DNA from: Diphasiastrum complanatum
Lineage: Eukaryota > Streptophyta > Lycopodiopsida > Lycopodiales > Lycopodiaceae
NCBI GenBank assembly: GCA_029204225.1
Contig: CM055098.1
Coordinates: 50,219,134-50,283,133, forward strand
Length of the DNA stretch: 64,000 bases
Reading direction: 5' to 3'
Numbering within the stretch: the first letter of the stretch is position 1; each line of letters opens with the position of its first letter. Of this stretch, positions 33,940 to 45,420 are shown piece by piece. The notes beneath the pieces were generated by a model. It searched no databases. It had not been told where the DNA came from and saw nothing but the letters and a program-made list of their open reading frames with translations. The position numbers and the translations under genes are program-made.

Positions 33940-34641
33940 GATATTGGTCGTGAATGTACTGTACAAATATTTAATGTACAACGACATCTGTGTGAAGAAT
34001 TTCAAATCATTTAAGATCCAAATCCATGACCTGATCTTTGGTTAGAAAGAGATCAATCCTACCAATGTTGCCAATGTAGAAAAATTAACATCTACTCAAT
34101 GAAAGAGATGAAAAATCAATAAGAACCCACACAAACATCAAACATATGATATGATGAAGTTTTTTTTTGTACAAAAATAGTAAGCTACTGTATTTCACAC
34201 GTGTGGATCTGAAAATAGCATAAAATGAGCATTCTACACACAAGATTGCAAGATATCACAAATATAGTGCACCAATGGATATATGAACCCAAGAGAACTT
34301 ATGTATAAACATGAAGTGAGATAAGAGAGAGAGAATTTATCTCTTCCCACGAGTGTACAGCTACATATAGCAAATCCATGAATCATTAATGAGTTTGGTT
34401 TCCCTCCATAACAAAAACCCTAGCATTAATGTGGACTAGATTCAATGTCTCCAACATTCAAATTTGAATCTATCAAACTCGTGTACTACACTTTCCCACA
34501 CTTTCAAGAAGTGCTTAGTCAAATGCTTTTAGACTAATATAACTTTGAAATGTCAAACTCTAAGTCTAATATGAAAATTGGCCTCAATTGCCAAATATAC
34601 AAATATGACCAAAATAACAAAACTAGTTGAAATTTTTCACA
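33940..34641 (-). mobile_element. 3' LTR of a family C relative (LTR E, inner edge approximate)
   Basis: Minus strand starts TGTGAAAAATTTCAAC after a purine tract (GAAGAGGGAG). It contains CACACGTGTG near 34198 like C1 and C2. Its end abuts LTR C2 at 33939, which appears to have landed at or beside it. Confidence 0.6.
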
Positions 34642-34701
34642 CTCCCTCTTCAAATAGTTTTAGCATAGACTTTGAGAACACTCCAAGTGAAGTCCTATGC
34701 T

Positions 34702-35493
34702 TCATAAACAAGTCTTTTCCAATGCTTTAAAGTAGCTTCCATAATTGATATAGAGAATAATGTCCACTTTGGATGCTTCACTATATCTTACGTCAATTTT
34801 ACATGTCAAGATGTGAATAAAATATGAAGAACCAAATAGAATGTAAATGAGATGATTCTTCCATGCTCTCTGAAACATTAAATGTGAGTGATCAACCATT
34901 GATTGCATGTATCTTCCCTCTTTGTCCTTTCTTGCCATGTATCCACCATAAAACTCCATGAATGAGCCTCCATCTCCATCTTGCCTCAAGATGCTATCAT
35001 CACTTGATGAATTAATCGTGAATGAGTGATACAATGAACCTCCAATCGCTTCATTTACATCAGCAGAACCAGCCAAGAATGCTAGTACAAATCCAACATC
35101 AAAATGATGCACACCAATGTAGCTAGTTTGACCATATCTTGACAATTTGCACACATTCACATGAAATTGCTCAAACATGGGAACAAAATCAAAAGAAAAA
35201 AAGAAAAAAAGAAAGAAAAAGTAAAGTAGACTTGAACAATACTTTCTTGCTACTCCTTTGACCTTACTTGAGTCTTCAATAATCTGCAAAAACGGATCCA
35301 AAACATCTTTGCCAATTGACTCTCCTTTGATGCTTTTGACTAGCTCCAAATTCTCACTTTCTCTTTTGTGTTGTTGAAGCCCTTTGAGATCAACCTCTTG
35401 ATCTTCCACTTGACCATAAAAGTCATTTACTAAGACCTCTTTTCCAGATCCATTAGTTTCTAGAAAATCATGAAAACATCCATCTACTTGCAT
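34702..35493 (-). pseudogene. Non-RT coding region of a copia-like element (novel ORF, copy 2)
   Basis: A 263-codon open frame on the minus strand ending 60 bp before the 3' LTR at 34641. It is acidic/Lys-rich at the start, has a Phe-rich stretch (residues 90-100), then FGSSYFIHILTCKIDVRY and SKVDIILYINYGSYF near the end. QRAWKNHLIYI precedes DIILY by 32 residues, as AW precedes DIILY by 33 in the 17.8-18.0 kb copy. No integrase, RT or RNase H motif. Upstream gag is not recognised before 35671. Confidence 0.5.
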
Positions 35494-35670
35494 AACATCA
35501 TCTACATGAAATTTTTTTCAGCAAAATGAATCCCAATCAATCCTAAATCAAATATCTAGATCCAAACTATGAGCTAGAATCAAGACTAGTTACCAAAACT
35601 AGCAAATTTGGCATTTAACTCCACATTAGGCACATAGATTTGATCAAATGAACCAAAGTAAAGTACAGCA
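35494..35670. other. Unassigned spacer
   Basis: AT-rich, no ORF; includes TGATCAAATGAACCAAAG phrases similar to family C leaders. Confidence 0.3.
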
Positions 35671-35928
35671 AGCTTCTCAGACCTATAAACAGGTTCAGTG
35701 CCTTCCAAACCAAGCAATTGATGCACAAGAACACTCAGATCCAATAGCTAGAACTTGCCACCAAAAGACAATAATGATAAAAGTGAAAAAACTCGATTTT
35801 TCTTGATATTTGGATGGAAATCCTATCATACATTTATACTTTTCAAGCTCGGATCTGAGCATATTAGGGCACCTATGAACTTATCATACCTTAACCCTAA
35901 CATCTACCCTAATAGGTCATTGGATCCA
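35671..35928 (+). repeat. 258-bp dispersed repeat, copy 2
   Basis: Same length and orientation as 15657-15914. It includes CCTATAAACAGG where copy 1 has CCTATAAATAGG. Confidence 0.88.
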
Positions 35929-36185
35929 CCCTAACTTGGGGTCAAGATCTCGAGATCCAAAAACAATGTAAAACATGTTATTTTTAGATCCTAGAATTTC
36001 TCTTGCCTATCCAAACACATTTTTGCCTCATTTAAAAGATGCTATCACAATGTAATATGAGGAATGAACTTATTGGAAAGCATCCTATGTGATTTGACAC
36101 GTGTGGCATCTATTTACATGGCCACCTTGCCAATTACAATGCATGTGACCAAAAATGGTCAAGCTAGAATTGTGAAATTTCAACA
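35929..36185 (-). mobile_element. Start of 3' LTR of element F (minus strand)
   Basis: Minus strand begins TGTTGAAATTTCACAATTC after a purine tract (GTGAGGAAGAG). TCTAGCTTGACC follows, as TCTAGCTTGATC follows in LTR C1. The LTR seems to be cut by, or to include, the 258-bp repeat; its end is not defined. Confidence 0.6.
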
Positions 36186-37971
36186 CTCTTCCTCACAATT
36201 TAGCTTGATGAGACTATCCTGGATCGATAATAATTACATGCATAAGAGCTCCATAAAGGTTATCTTTGGTAGGTTGTTGAATGATCACCTTGAGCTACAA
36301 AACATGAGTCTCCTCCTTAAAATAAACATGAAAAACAGCAGCTTTCCATAAAATCCAACTTTTGTATGAAGCACATACAACCAAAGCTTGAGATATCACC
36401 ATCTTGACTTTATCCACCAAAACATTGAATTGGCACTTGACATCCTTCCAATGAAGGTCTTCATTCCTTGGAGATTCAAGAGTGAATGGATCACAAGATG
36501 AGGCCTTTGAATACATATTTGAAACTCCAATCAAAGTAGTAATGATCACTATTTCATCATCATAAGATATAGGATGGAAAACAATGTTCATACTAGAATC
36601 ATCAAAGGACTTTGTCAAATACATGACATGTTTTTTATCAAACACAAAATAAGATGAGTAAAGGGAGATATGGATAAACTTCCTTGCTGCTCCTTTCTCA
36701 CCTTCATATTGATGTAGATTCAGGTCTCTTTTGCCTTGAGACAAGTGCTCCTTCTCGGGCTCCTCCTTGATGTCTTTTTTCTTCATCATGCTCAATCCCT
36801 CTTGGTGTTGATGATGAAAACATGTATCCAAACCATGATCTTCTTCAAGACTCTCAAGGAATTGTTTTCAATTAGTCTCCAAACCTGAATGTTCTCCTTC
36901 TCAATATGATCTTTCAAGTCAACAAAACAATCACCAAGATGAGGCCTTTGAATACATATTTGAAAGTCCAATTAAAGTAGTAATGATCACTATTTCATCA
37001 TCATAAGATATAGGATTAAAAACAATGTTCATACTAGCATCATCAAAGGACTTTGTCAAATACATGACATGTTTATTATCAAACACAAAATAAGATGAGT
37101 AAAGGGAGATATGGATAAACTTCCTTGCTGCTCCTTTCTCACCTTCATATTGATGTAGATTCAGGTCTCTTTTGCCTTGAGACAAGTGCTCCTTCTCTGG
37201 TTCCTCCTTGATGTCTTTTTTCTTCATCATGCTCACTCCCTCTTGGTGTTGATGATGAAAACATGGAGCCAAAACATGATCTTCTTCAAGACTCTCAAGG
37301 AATCTGTTCTCAATTAGTCTCCAAACCTGAATGTTCTCCTTCTCAATATGATTTTTCAAGTCAACAAAACAATCACCAAGATTATTTATACCAAATTTAC
37401 TAGTCCACAATTGACTAGTCCACAATTGCTTACCACTAGCAATTTGCATTACATACTTGTTGAACTTGAAACTAATGAGGCCAAATACTCTTGTATGGAT
37501 ATAAGTGTCCTTCAAGGATGATTCACTTACTCTCATACAAGGTTCACAATATGCCTCTTTGAAAATGAAGTCAAAATCTTTCAACTTATGAATGAAAATG
37601 TCATGCTTACTTCTAGCACACTCAAGAGTAAGTAGATATGACAACCACCTTTCATTCCATACTTTAGAATTCAAAGATACTTCATTACAAAACTTAGCAA
37701 ATGAAGTACAAAATGTACCCCCCTTCCCAATTGCCTTTCCTTGTCCACAAAAATGAGCATTGATAGATTCATCTTTGCCCTTGAGCGTGAGTAGTCTTAG
37801 TGATAGTGTTAGAGAAAGGCAACCTATGTGCTTTTCCTCCTTGTCCATGGATCTTGGAAGGCCTAGAGCAAGCTCCTCCTTGCATGCGACTTCCATAGAC
37901 TTGGTGTTGATGTGACCAAGCCTCTTGTGCCACAAATCATTTGTGGTCAATTTGTCCTCCTTGGCTACCAT
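36186..37971 (-). pseudogene. Pre-integrase plus novel coding region of element F (copy 3)
   Basis: Minus strand. 37971-36931 is open for 346 codons. It starts with a copia pre-integrase signature NDLWHKRLGHINTKSMEVAC, then continues into sequence with no integrase motif: KDFDFIFKEAYCEPCMRVSE, VWRLIENRFLESLEEDHV and GEKGAARKFIHISLYSSYFV. Its C-terminal 147 codons are then repeated (36831-36497 unit) and the region ends with VVCASYKSWILWKAAVF 130 bp before the LTR. A 1-nt deletion near 36860 breaks the second unit. The protein is unknown. Confidence 0.6.
36497..37378. repeat. 441-bp tandem duplication (147 codons)
   Basis: Units 36497-36937 and 36938-37378, both starting GATGAGGCCTTTGAATACAT and differing at only about a dozen positions. 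The spacing is a multiple of three, so the duplication would keep the frame of the ORF it lies in. Confidence 0.93.
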
Positions 37972-38109
37972 TTAGGATCAACAAAAGCATCAAGCTTAAA
38001 CAACCTCCCAAACCTTCTTCCTCTTGCTATGATCTTCCCATTCTTCTAGATGTTGCATATATTAGTAGAGAACTCCACAATGAAACCATGATCTAAAAGT
38101 TGGCCAATA

Positions 38110-38772
38110 CTAAGCAATCTTAGTGATGCTAGGAATGAAGAGAACACCATCTACCTTAGTCTTCTTGGAAGATCCTAAGCATAAGGGAATGGATCCCACA
38201 CCTTTAACTTTACATTCATGATCATTTGCTATAAAAATGGACTTTATAGGTCCTACATAAGGTGTGAGTTGAGAAAAATACTCCCTTCTACCCGACATGT
38301 GGGAGCTAGCCCCACTATCTATCCACCAAGTATCTTCACCTTTGACATTTGATGATGAAAAAGTTGACATCATGAGTGAGTCCTCATGATAACCCTCTTC
38401 CTCCTCTTGTCCAATGTTGGCTTGACTTTGATCTTGCTTCCTCTTGAAGCATTCCGAGGCATAGTGCCCCATCTTGACCATATGAGCACTTGAACTTTGA
38501 TTTGTCCATCTTGGGCTTGACTTGTGATGATGATGATGTAGATCCTCCTTGATCTCCATCCTTTGCTTGCTCCTTTTTGAATGCTCCTCCCTTGCTCTTT
38601 GCTTTGCCTTTGCTCTTGAAAAATAAGGCTTTTTCATCATCATCATTGATGGGAAAATGTCACCATCCATTAGTAAACAATGCTCAAAAGTTAAAGATCC
38701 AAACAAGTATAGTCGAAGACTATCCACAATTACTTGTAGACCTGTCATAAATGCTTCTTGATACAAATACAC
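38110..38772 (-). pseudogene. Copia-like gag end and protease of element F
   Basis: Minus strand. Zinc knuckle remnant ...MGHYASEC (38440) whose first Cys pair is destroyed by a 2-nt deletion, acidic linker, protease DTWWIDSGASSHMSGRREYF (38320), HECKVKGVGSIPL and DGVLFIPSITKI (38120). Upstream gag reads in another frame (AKAKQRAREEH is an out-of-frame reading of a Lys-rich linker). Closely matches the gag-protease at 16131-16940. Confidence 0.82.
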
Positions 38773-40800
38773 TTAGAATTTTTTCAGAAACTAAGGCGCA
38801 ACAGCTCATCCCACCAAAATCTCTTAGGAGATCCATCAAGATAAAAAAAAACTTTAACTTAGTCCCGAGTACCTTAGATACTCTCTTGACTTAAGTGCTC
38901 TTATTCCTAGCAACATATGCAAGTAAATAGCAACCTTCAATCTTGATAGACTTGTCCGTCTCCTAATTAACCGGAGATTAGGCTAAAAATAGTACACAAG
39001 CATCCCTTGACTACAATTTGTAGTAGAATTTCATCCAGTAAAATAAGCAAATTTCTCATAAGTAAACAAATTACCTAGAATTACCAAGTTCTGCTGAAGT
39101 CCAACTGAATTCAGTGGTTATCCTTGATATTAGTTAGACTCTGTCATCCAATATGAGCTCACTGGGATACAGTCAATAACTTAGGATATTTCTCCATCAA
39201 TGTGTCTTATAAGCAATATAGATCAAAATAGGTAGTTCCTGGTGAATGCTCTTCACACTACTTATTCAACCAATTAACTTTTAAGCAGGAGTAATCAATT
39301 ACTCAAGTCAATTGTAAATGATTCAGAAATCTTAAATGTCTAAGTGCCGACTAGTATAACACCACATTTAGATTCTCTTCCAAACCATCATTAAGTTAAT
39401 GAATTATCCTTTCTACAGAAAGAACCATTAACCTACAAGTAACTATTCCACACATTACTTTTTCATATGTCTATGTGACTAATTTAAGTATACGATATAA
39501 ACTCAGTACATAGGAAACGCATAATAGATTCACAAGATTAAGATGCACATAAAGCAACATTCCAACTATATTCCTATACATAAACATAGGCTATAAACTG
39601 GAAGATATCCATAATCCGCACATGTTACTCACATAACTCACTGAAAATCTAGCAACTCAGCTACAACCAAACTCTATTGCTCATGAGTAAATAACATATC
39701 TGAGAATTATTTGAAGCGAATAATTTAACATCACAAATTCTCTAACCATCTAACTCATATTAACAAAATTTCTTCTACCCATCAGCCTACATCAGATCTT
39801 AGTGTACAAACCAAGATTAAGCTAACTTATACAGACATCTTTGGACATAAAGTTAAGATTAAAGCTTTATTCCTCTGATCCAATCCATAACAAAATGGTA
39901 CTTGGTAATAATCAGTGAACCCTAATTTAATCTTTACCACTACTTCCCATATTCATGAATATCTCACAACCCAATATTCCCAAAACTCCTCTAGTTCCAA
40001 ATTATCCAAAATAATCAGTTAGAGAGTTCCTCTATTTCAATCGGATAGTTCTACCTTTGCACACATACTGGATTCCTCAAAAGAAATCTATGAAACTGGC
40101 TAATTCATTGATAGCCTTATTCCTATCTTTTCTTCTCCCCCTTTTAAAAAGAAATTCCATAATTTCGATTGAAAAGTTTGCAAGAGACAACGTACAGATA
40201 TCAAAGATTCGAAAAGTCAGTAATGAGTATCCAATACTATTACAAACTAGACATTTTCCTCAGAATCACAAAATATCTTATCTCGAGTGATAAAATATTG
40301 AAAATATCAATAGATTCTGTGCTATATTCACTCCTGATGGAAGTACAATTTCATATAACTATAACAGTCCTTCAGAACAAAGTTCTACACTGGAAGAAAT
40401 TATATGAATCTCAATCTAATTGTCTTGTATTTAAGAAATTTCTACAAAGTAGAGGTTTTAAAAAGAATATAAATAGATTTAAGGGTTTTTAGATTTTGTA
40501 ATTAATGAGATACCATATAGGGATCGATCGACTTTATCTCATGATTTCCCAAAATACCCTAAGCAAAAACCACTGGACTCTGTTAGTATTACCATTACAA
40601 CAATCACTAACCATCGGTCTACATATCATTCTACCCAAGAAATCTCCTTTGGAATCACTGATGTCTCATACCACCAGCTTTTCCTCCAAGAATCCTCTGC
40701 ATCTAGATCTGTTTTGCCCAAAAAGTCAAAAAGACTATTTGGCTATCCAATACCTAGATATAGGATCAAATTCATAACCAATTCCAGGAGATACTTCTAA
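38773..40800. other. Long AT-rich stretch without recognised genes
   Basis: No domain found. The open frames at 40057-40777 are low-complexity Ile/Lys/Ser and show no motif. Judged as old retrotransposon sequence, because an RT remnant lies immediately to the right on the minus strand. Confidence 0.4.
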
Positions 40801-40809
40801 CCATTATAA

Positions 40810-40960
40810 TCCCTCATGCCCCTTAAGCGATACTCAAAAAACCACTCCGCATTGTACCCCAACATGGACGAGACGAAATGTATCGTTCAAGTACAGTTGA
40901 AATGCCGCAAGTGTATTCACTAACCCAAAAGGAACATGGATCTCAACAAAACCGAATATC
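40810..40960 (-). pseudogene. Gypsy RT remnant, minus strand
   Basis: Minus strand reads FVEIHVPFGLVNTLAAFQLY then LNDTFRLVHV, aligning with the RT block (M)PFGL-x-NAPATFQ-x-L(M)N-x-F. The catalytic D-D block after it is no longer legible. Confidence 0.6.
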
Positions 40961-41849
40961 ATATTGTCCTAGATATCCAATATCTATTTCAAAATCAGTA
41001 AAAAGATCTTTTTTTATAGATTAGAATTTCTCTTGGTTGTTACAGTCATTATAAATAAATACTCTATAATAGGAAAGAATCCAAATTACCAGATTCATGT
41101 ATGAAACTCCTTCCATCTGCTTTACTTTGCAAGATCCAAATCTAATTGCAAAACAAAGATGGTTCCGTAAATGGATTATCAGTCTTGCCACTCACTTTTT
41201 CCTTAGATTCATCGATTTCATGAAAATCTAATTAACACTGGGAAAAAGAAATTTAAATTCCCAGAGGCAGTCTTCTTAAATAATTCCCAATTGTTATTCT
41301 CACTTGCAATTAAATATACTTTAGGAATCAAAAGTAGATTAATCAAACTGATCAACTTAGTCAACCAATCAACTACCCCTTAGGCTTCTTTCTTTTTCCT
41401 CCCTTCCAAAAAATGGTTCAGATTAAAAAACCCCAAATTTGTACTAGGAAAAAGTTCAATCTGGTATCAGTAACTTGACAGCTAATTAACCAGATAGTTT
41501 TGACTGTTCAATCATTAAGTGCTGCACTTAATTCCTGGCAAATCCCCTTATGGATCATCATAGCAAGTGTTCCAACTAGATTTACGTTATTCTTGGTCTT
41601 TATTGATCCATAGAAACAAGAAATGCTCATAATTGAGAGATTCACAATATCTTCAACTAAAAGTCAAGGGTATAGTGACCTTAACAGCTGATTGATTTCA
41701 ACTCAGTAAGATCATTCACTTTATAAGCGATTTCTATTTGATCAATAACCAACAATTTGAACAATTTCAAAACATCCATGGTTAATTCAACTTTTACGTA
41801 AACTAGGATTTCCAAATTCCGTTCAATATGGACCTAGACTGTGAAAATT
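40961..41849 (-). other. Decayed gypsy interior
   Basis: Lies between the RT remnant and the leader copy, where gag and protease should be on the minus strand. Nothing legible remains. Confidence 0.35.
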
Positions 41850-42870
41850 GATCTTAACATCGATTTGGCAGTTTCACAGTTACCACCATATATCGTAAGG
41901 ATTTTGCAACATCCGGCATGCATCAGATATGACATGCAATGATTTCTAAAAAAAATCAAATTTTTTACGTAAATTGCCAAGAAACTTGGAAATCAGCACT
42001 GGGATTTTCGAAATCCGTTCAAAATGGACCCACTGTGAAAATCGATTAAGAATATCGATCTATCAAATTCACAGGCACTATCACATATGGAGATCATTTC
42101 AAAACATCCTGCATGCAACAAGCTTGACATGTACTGACATTTTCGAAAAAACAATTTTTTTTTTTCGAAAACAGCCTAGCTCTAGTCACCAAAAGTAGCT
42201 TTAATGCAAGAAATATTCTGATCAATCTATTGATCACGCATGCAACATGCATCTAAGCATGCATACAGGTCAATCAATACATTTCCATCAACAGACAAGC
42301 ACCAAATTGAATTACAAGCATGCATGTATCAGAACATTTTCAAAATTTTGCAAATTTTAGTTCCAAAATTGCCAAACTTCAGACGGCCATAACTTTCTCT
42401 ACAGGACACCAAATTGGTCGCTGTAAAGCACAGTACGGAGGGAGACTGAGTATACAAGGAACTTGACACATCACCCTACCACCTAGGCTTTACATGTGCA
42501 ATCTGTAAATCACATTAAATCAAGTAGGAGGGCGCACTTTTCCAAGGTGGTATCATCAAAAATTCATCTCCAGCCCAATAAGCATCCAATCCAAGGTTAC
42601 AAGAACTCTATTAAGGTTCATTAGAGAGGCATAGAAGCTTCTATCAAGTCCAGCAAGCAATCATAAGCTCAGATCATGCAAAAAATGCATTTGTGGCCTC
42701 CTTCAACAAGCAAAACTTCAACATGATGGTGTCTAATGCTCACCTATCCAAATTGGATGCATGATGGCTCAAAATAGATGCAATCTATCATATTTTTAAG
42801 CTTGTAATGAGAACCAACAGGTTCAGACCCCCTTTGATAGGTATTCATGTCCAAAAATCCCCAAAAATAC
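41850..42870 (-). repeat. Inverted copy of the gypsy leader (partner 9620-10520)
   Basis: Reverse complement of the leader of the plus-strand gypsy element, recognisable over about 1 kb. Matching phrases include CTGTAAAGCACAGTACGGAG, GACACCAAATTGG and GAACCAACAGGTTCAGACCC. Two imperfect copies of a (GAAAATCGATT)-containing block lie at about 41820 and 42030. It ends sharply near 42880. Confidence 0.8.
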
Positions 42871-42883
42871 AATATTTTTTGAT

Positions 42884-43153
42884 GTTTTGAGCCCGCTAAT
42901 CGTGTCCAATCCTAACCAAACTCCATGACAGATTTAAGACAACTTCATTACACCTTTGAGAACATTCATGGAAAATATTGGCTATGAATTTTGAGATCTA
43001 CCACAAAATTTGTCCAAAAATCATCAAAAAACCATGTTTTTGGACCAATTTTGGCAATATGATCCTAATCCCTGTAAATCCATTACATGCAAGCACTAAA
43101 AGTTCTGATTTTGGTCAAATATGGATTCTATAGCCCATTTCTAGTCCAAAAAC
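42884..43153 (+). repeat. Dispersed repeat copy 2 (partner 14338-14655)
   Basis: GAGCCCGCTAATCGTGTCC ... TAGTCCAAAAAC. It matches 14338-14655 in the same orientation, with a shorter middle. Confidence 0.75.
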
Positions 43154-43164
43154 GAGGGCACTCC

Positions 43165-43470
43165 ACAATCCTATAATTCTCTCCACATTTGTAACACTTG
43201 ATGGGAACTCTAAACCTTGTACCACGAAATTGATTGACAAGTATTGCAATCAATTCACCATTTGTCCCATCTATGAAGTGCACAAGAATATCTTATGGTG
43301 CATCTACTTTCATGTAGTAGGTAGGGATCGTGGTTGACTTCCACTAAGCTCAATTGCTGGTGTTGGTGGAGTTCGTTAGACCAGTCCTTGAGTTCTAGGC
43401 GAGATGACTGGTAAAGCCAATCTTGTGTTCCTTGGGGTATGGAACCTTGACGTTGTGACAAGGGAAGAAG
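43165..43470 (-). pseudogene. Gag-like fragment with zinc-knuckle remnant
   Basis: Minus strand, about 43320-43160: ILVHFIDGTNGELIAILVNQ, then FRVPIKCYKCGENYRIVECP. The end resembles a CCHC knuckle (C-x2-C) but with Arg where His is expected and one residue too few before the last Cys. Upstream frames to 43461 are Gln/Ser-rich. Family not recognised. Confidence 0.4.
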
Positions 43471-44209
43471 ATTATGTGTTGTTGGATTATAAGATTGAGC
43501 AACGCGGTTTCTATGGTTGTATCAATAATCATTTGTGTTATGATTGTTCGTATTGCAATTGTTATTTTACCCTCTAATATCCTTTCTTACTTTGTATGTA
43601 CCTATCTAGCCTGAAATACGTATGATAGCCTACAATTTTAGTCATAACTCTTTTACAAGTACAAAATGAACTAGTTCTCACACAGTTTGCACTTTCACAC
43701 AAGATTCTACACAGCAGATTGAAAACCAAGTCAATCCTTGGCTTAGATTGACGGAACAAATCAAATTGCACCTATTTTTATCCATCTATTTTGATCCCAA
43801 CTTGCAAATGCAATCACAGTCAGCTTTCAACTTCATAATTGAAATACAAAATATGAAATCAATCCTTAAGGTCTAAAATACATTGTGATATTCAAAATGA
43901 CACTCGCGTGATGCCTATCATCCAATCTTATGCTTGTAAATTCTCACCTACAACACGTGCTGTGATTTGCGACATGTTTTGCAACGCAAATCGCGAGTTT
44001 GATTTTTTTTTTGTTCGTCAAAATTGCACGATATAATATTGTGTCTTGCAATTGATCATCCTCTTTGTACATTTCTCACTACTCAAGTACAGATTTGTTT
44101 GTACTTTAAATAGTCGTTTGGCCTGTTAATCATGTTTAGTGACTTAATAAGTTCTTGTAATCATCCAACAACTGTATATAAATGCAGCAAGAATGAGTGA
44201 GTAGTGTTA
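43471..44209. other. Unassigned spacer
   Basis: No ORF or repeat recognised. Confidence 0.3.
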
Positions 44210-44671
44210 TGTCCATGTCCAGTATGTGGGATTTGGAGTAATTCCTGACATGGATAGCTGGTCACTCCAATGTATATGGTTATTGATTATGCCTCGTTAT
44301 TTCGGGCTTGGCCTGTAAAGATAATTAATAACATATGAGGGCCCAGACCTATAATTGGACATTGGTGCACTCGCATGGTGTCTGACTGCTATAATGCAAG
44401 AATAGGAGGTCAATAGCTTACTAATAGGTTGCGGGATCCTAAGGAGAATATTCTCTCCTCTTGGAGGGAATACTTACCATGGAAACTCGCCCATCTCCCT
44501 ATTGGAATTTCAGATTCTTGAGCCAAGTTCCCTCTCCTCTCTTGCACTCATTCACCATGGCTTGGGGGTGAAGTGGTTAGGGTATTGACTAGCCATTTCT
44601 TGTTGGTTGGGTGGTTTTGCTGGTTGTTTTGCAACAAGATCTAGTTCGATCTTCACAAGGTGATTCTTACA
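44210..44671 (+). mobile_element. LTR of family A/B (copy B, 5' LTR)
   Basis: TGTCCATGTCC ... GATTCTTACA, followed after one base by TGGTATCAAAAC (44673-44684), a tRNA-Met-type primer site. Sister of 15040-15614, without the GA expansion. Only the leader remains downstream. Confidence 0.85.
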
Positions 44672-44672
44672 G

Positions 44673-45420
44673 TGGTATCAAAACAAGGATTTGCATCAAT
44701 TGGAAGGTGGAGCTGCTTCTTGTTTTTCTCAGCTTTTGGAGGTTTCTCCTTGCATGTTACTTCCAGGTGGTGGAATTGATCTCCAAGTAGGTGCCTTCTC
44801 TGAATTTGGTGTACTTTCAGCCTAAGATCATAATTATGGATTTTATCCAAAGATTTTGATGGGAATCAAAGGATTTTTTATGATTTTAGTGAATTTTTCA
44901 TCTAGAATTCATGTTTTTTGCTTGGAATTGGTCATAGCTAATGATGTAGTACGTTTTCCAGATTTTACTTGTTGTTTTAAAGTCATTAATAATTGGATCT
45001 AATGATTGCATGGTGGTTGAATAGTCAAAAGGATGATCAGATAGTGTCAATCTTGTACTGTTGTGCCAAGATTGCGAATATGGACACCCATATCTGAGAT
45101 GTCCATTGTGAAAGGATAAGCAAGAGGTCAAAAGAAGAGCAACTATGCCAATCAACCTAATGAGTGTGGTGAAATTGTCAAAGACAACAAATATCAGTGT
45201 TTGTTCAAACAAGAGCTCAAAAACACCCACAAACCAAGAGCCGACCAAGCACACCAATGCAAAGGTCATTAATGCCTCCTCTGGATTTTAATACATCAAA
45301 GAATACACTGAAAGGATCTTTATCTTTGGCCCACCATTGTCTATCACCATTGATTGCACGTGTAGCTTGCATGCAATAGCTTTCAAGGAAGTTGCATGGC
45401 AACATGTGAAAGATATTTAT
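44673..45420 (+). other. Leader of the copy B element, no coding sequence kept
   Basis: The primer site at 44673 is followed by about 200 bp that match 14656-15026 (reverse) and, at 44764-44812, the piece fused at 23055-23107. Beyond about 44900 nothing is recognised; short open frames show no domain. Confidence 0.55.

Noticed and set aside
40057-40777. Three medium plus-strand ORFs in AT-rich DNA
   Set aside because: Biased composition (Ile, Lys, Ser, Asn), no domain, and an RT remnant lies on the opposite strand just beyond.
44898-45269. 123-codon minus-strand ORF with hydrophobic start
   Set aside because: It overlaps an identified retrotransposon leader at its end and shows no domain or homologous second copy of the frame.
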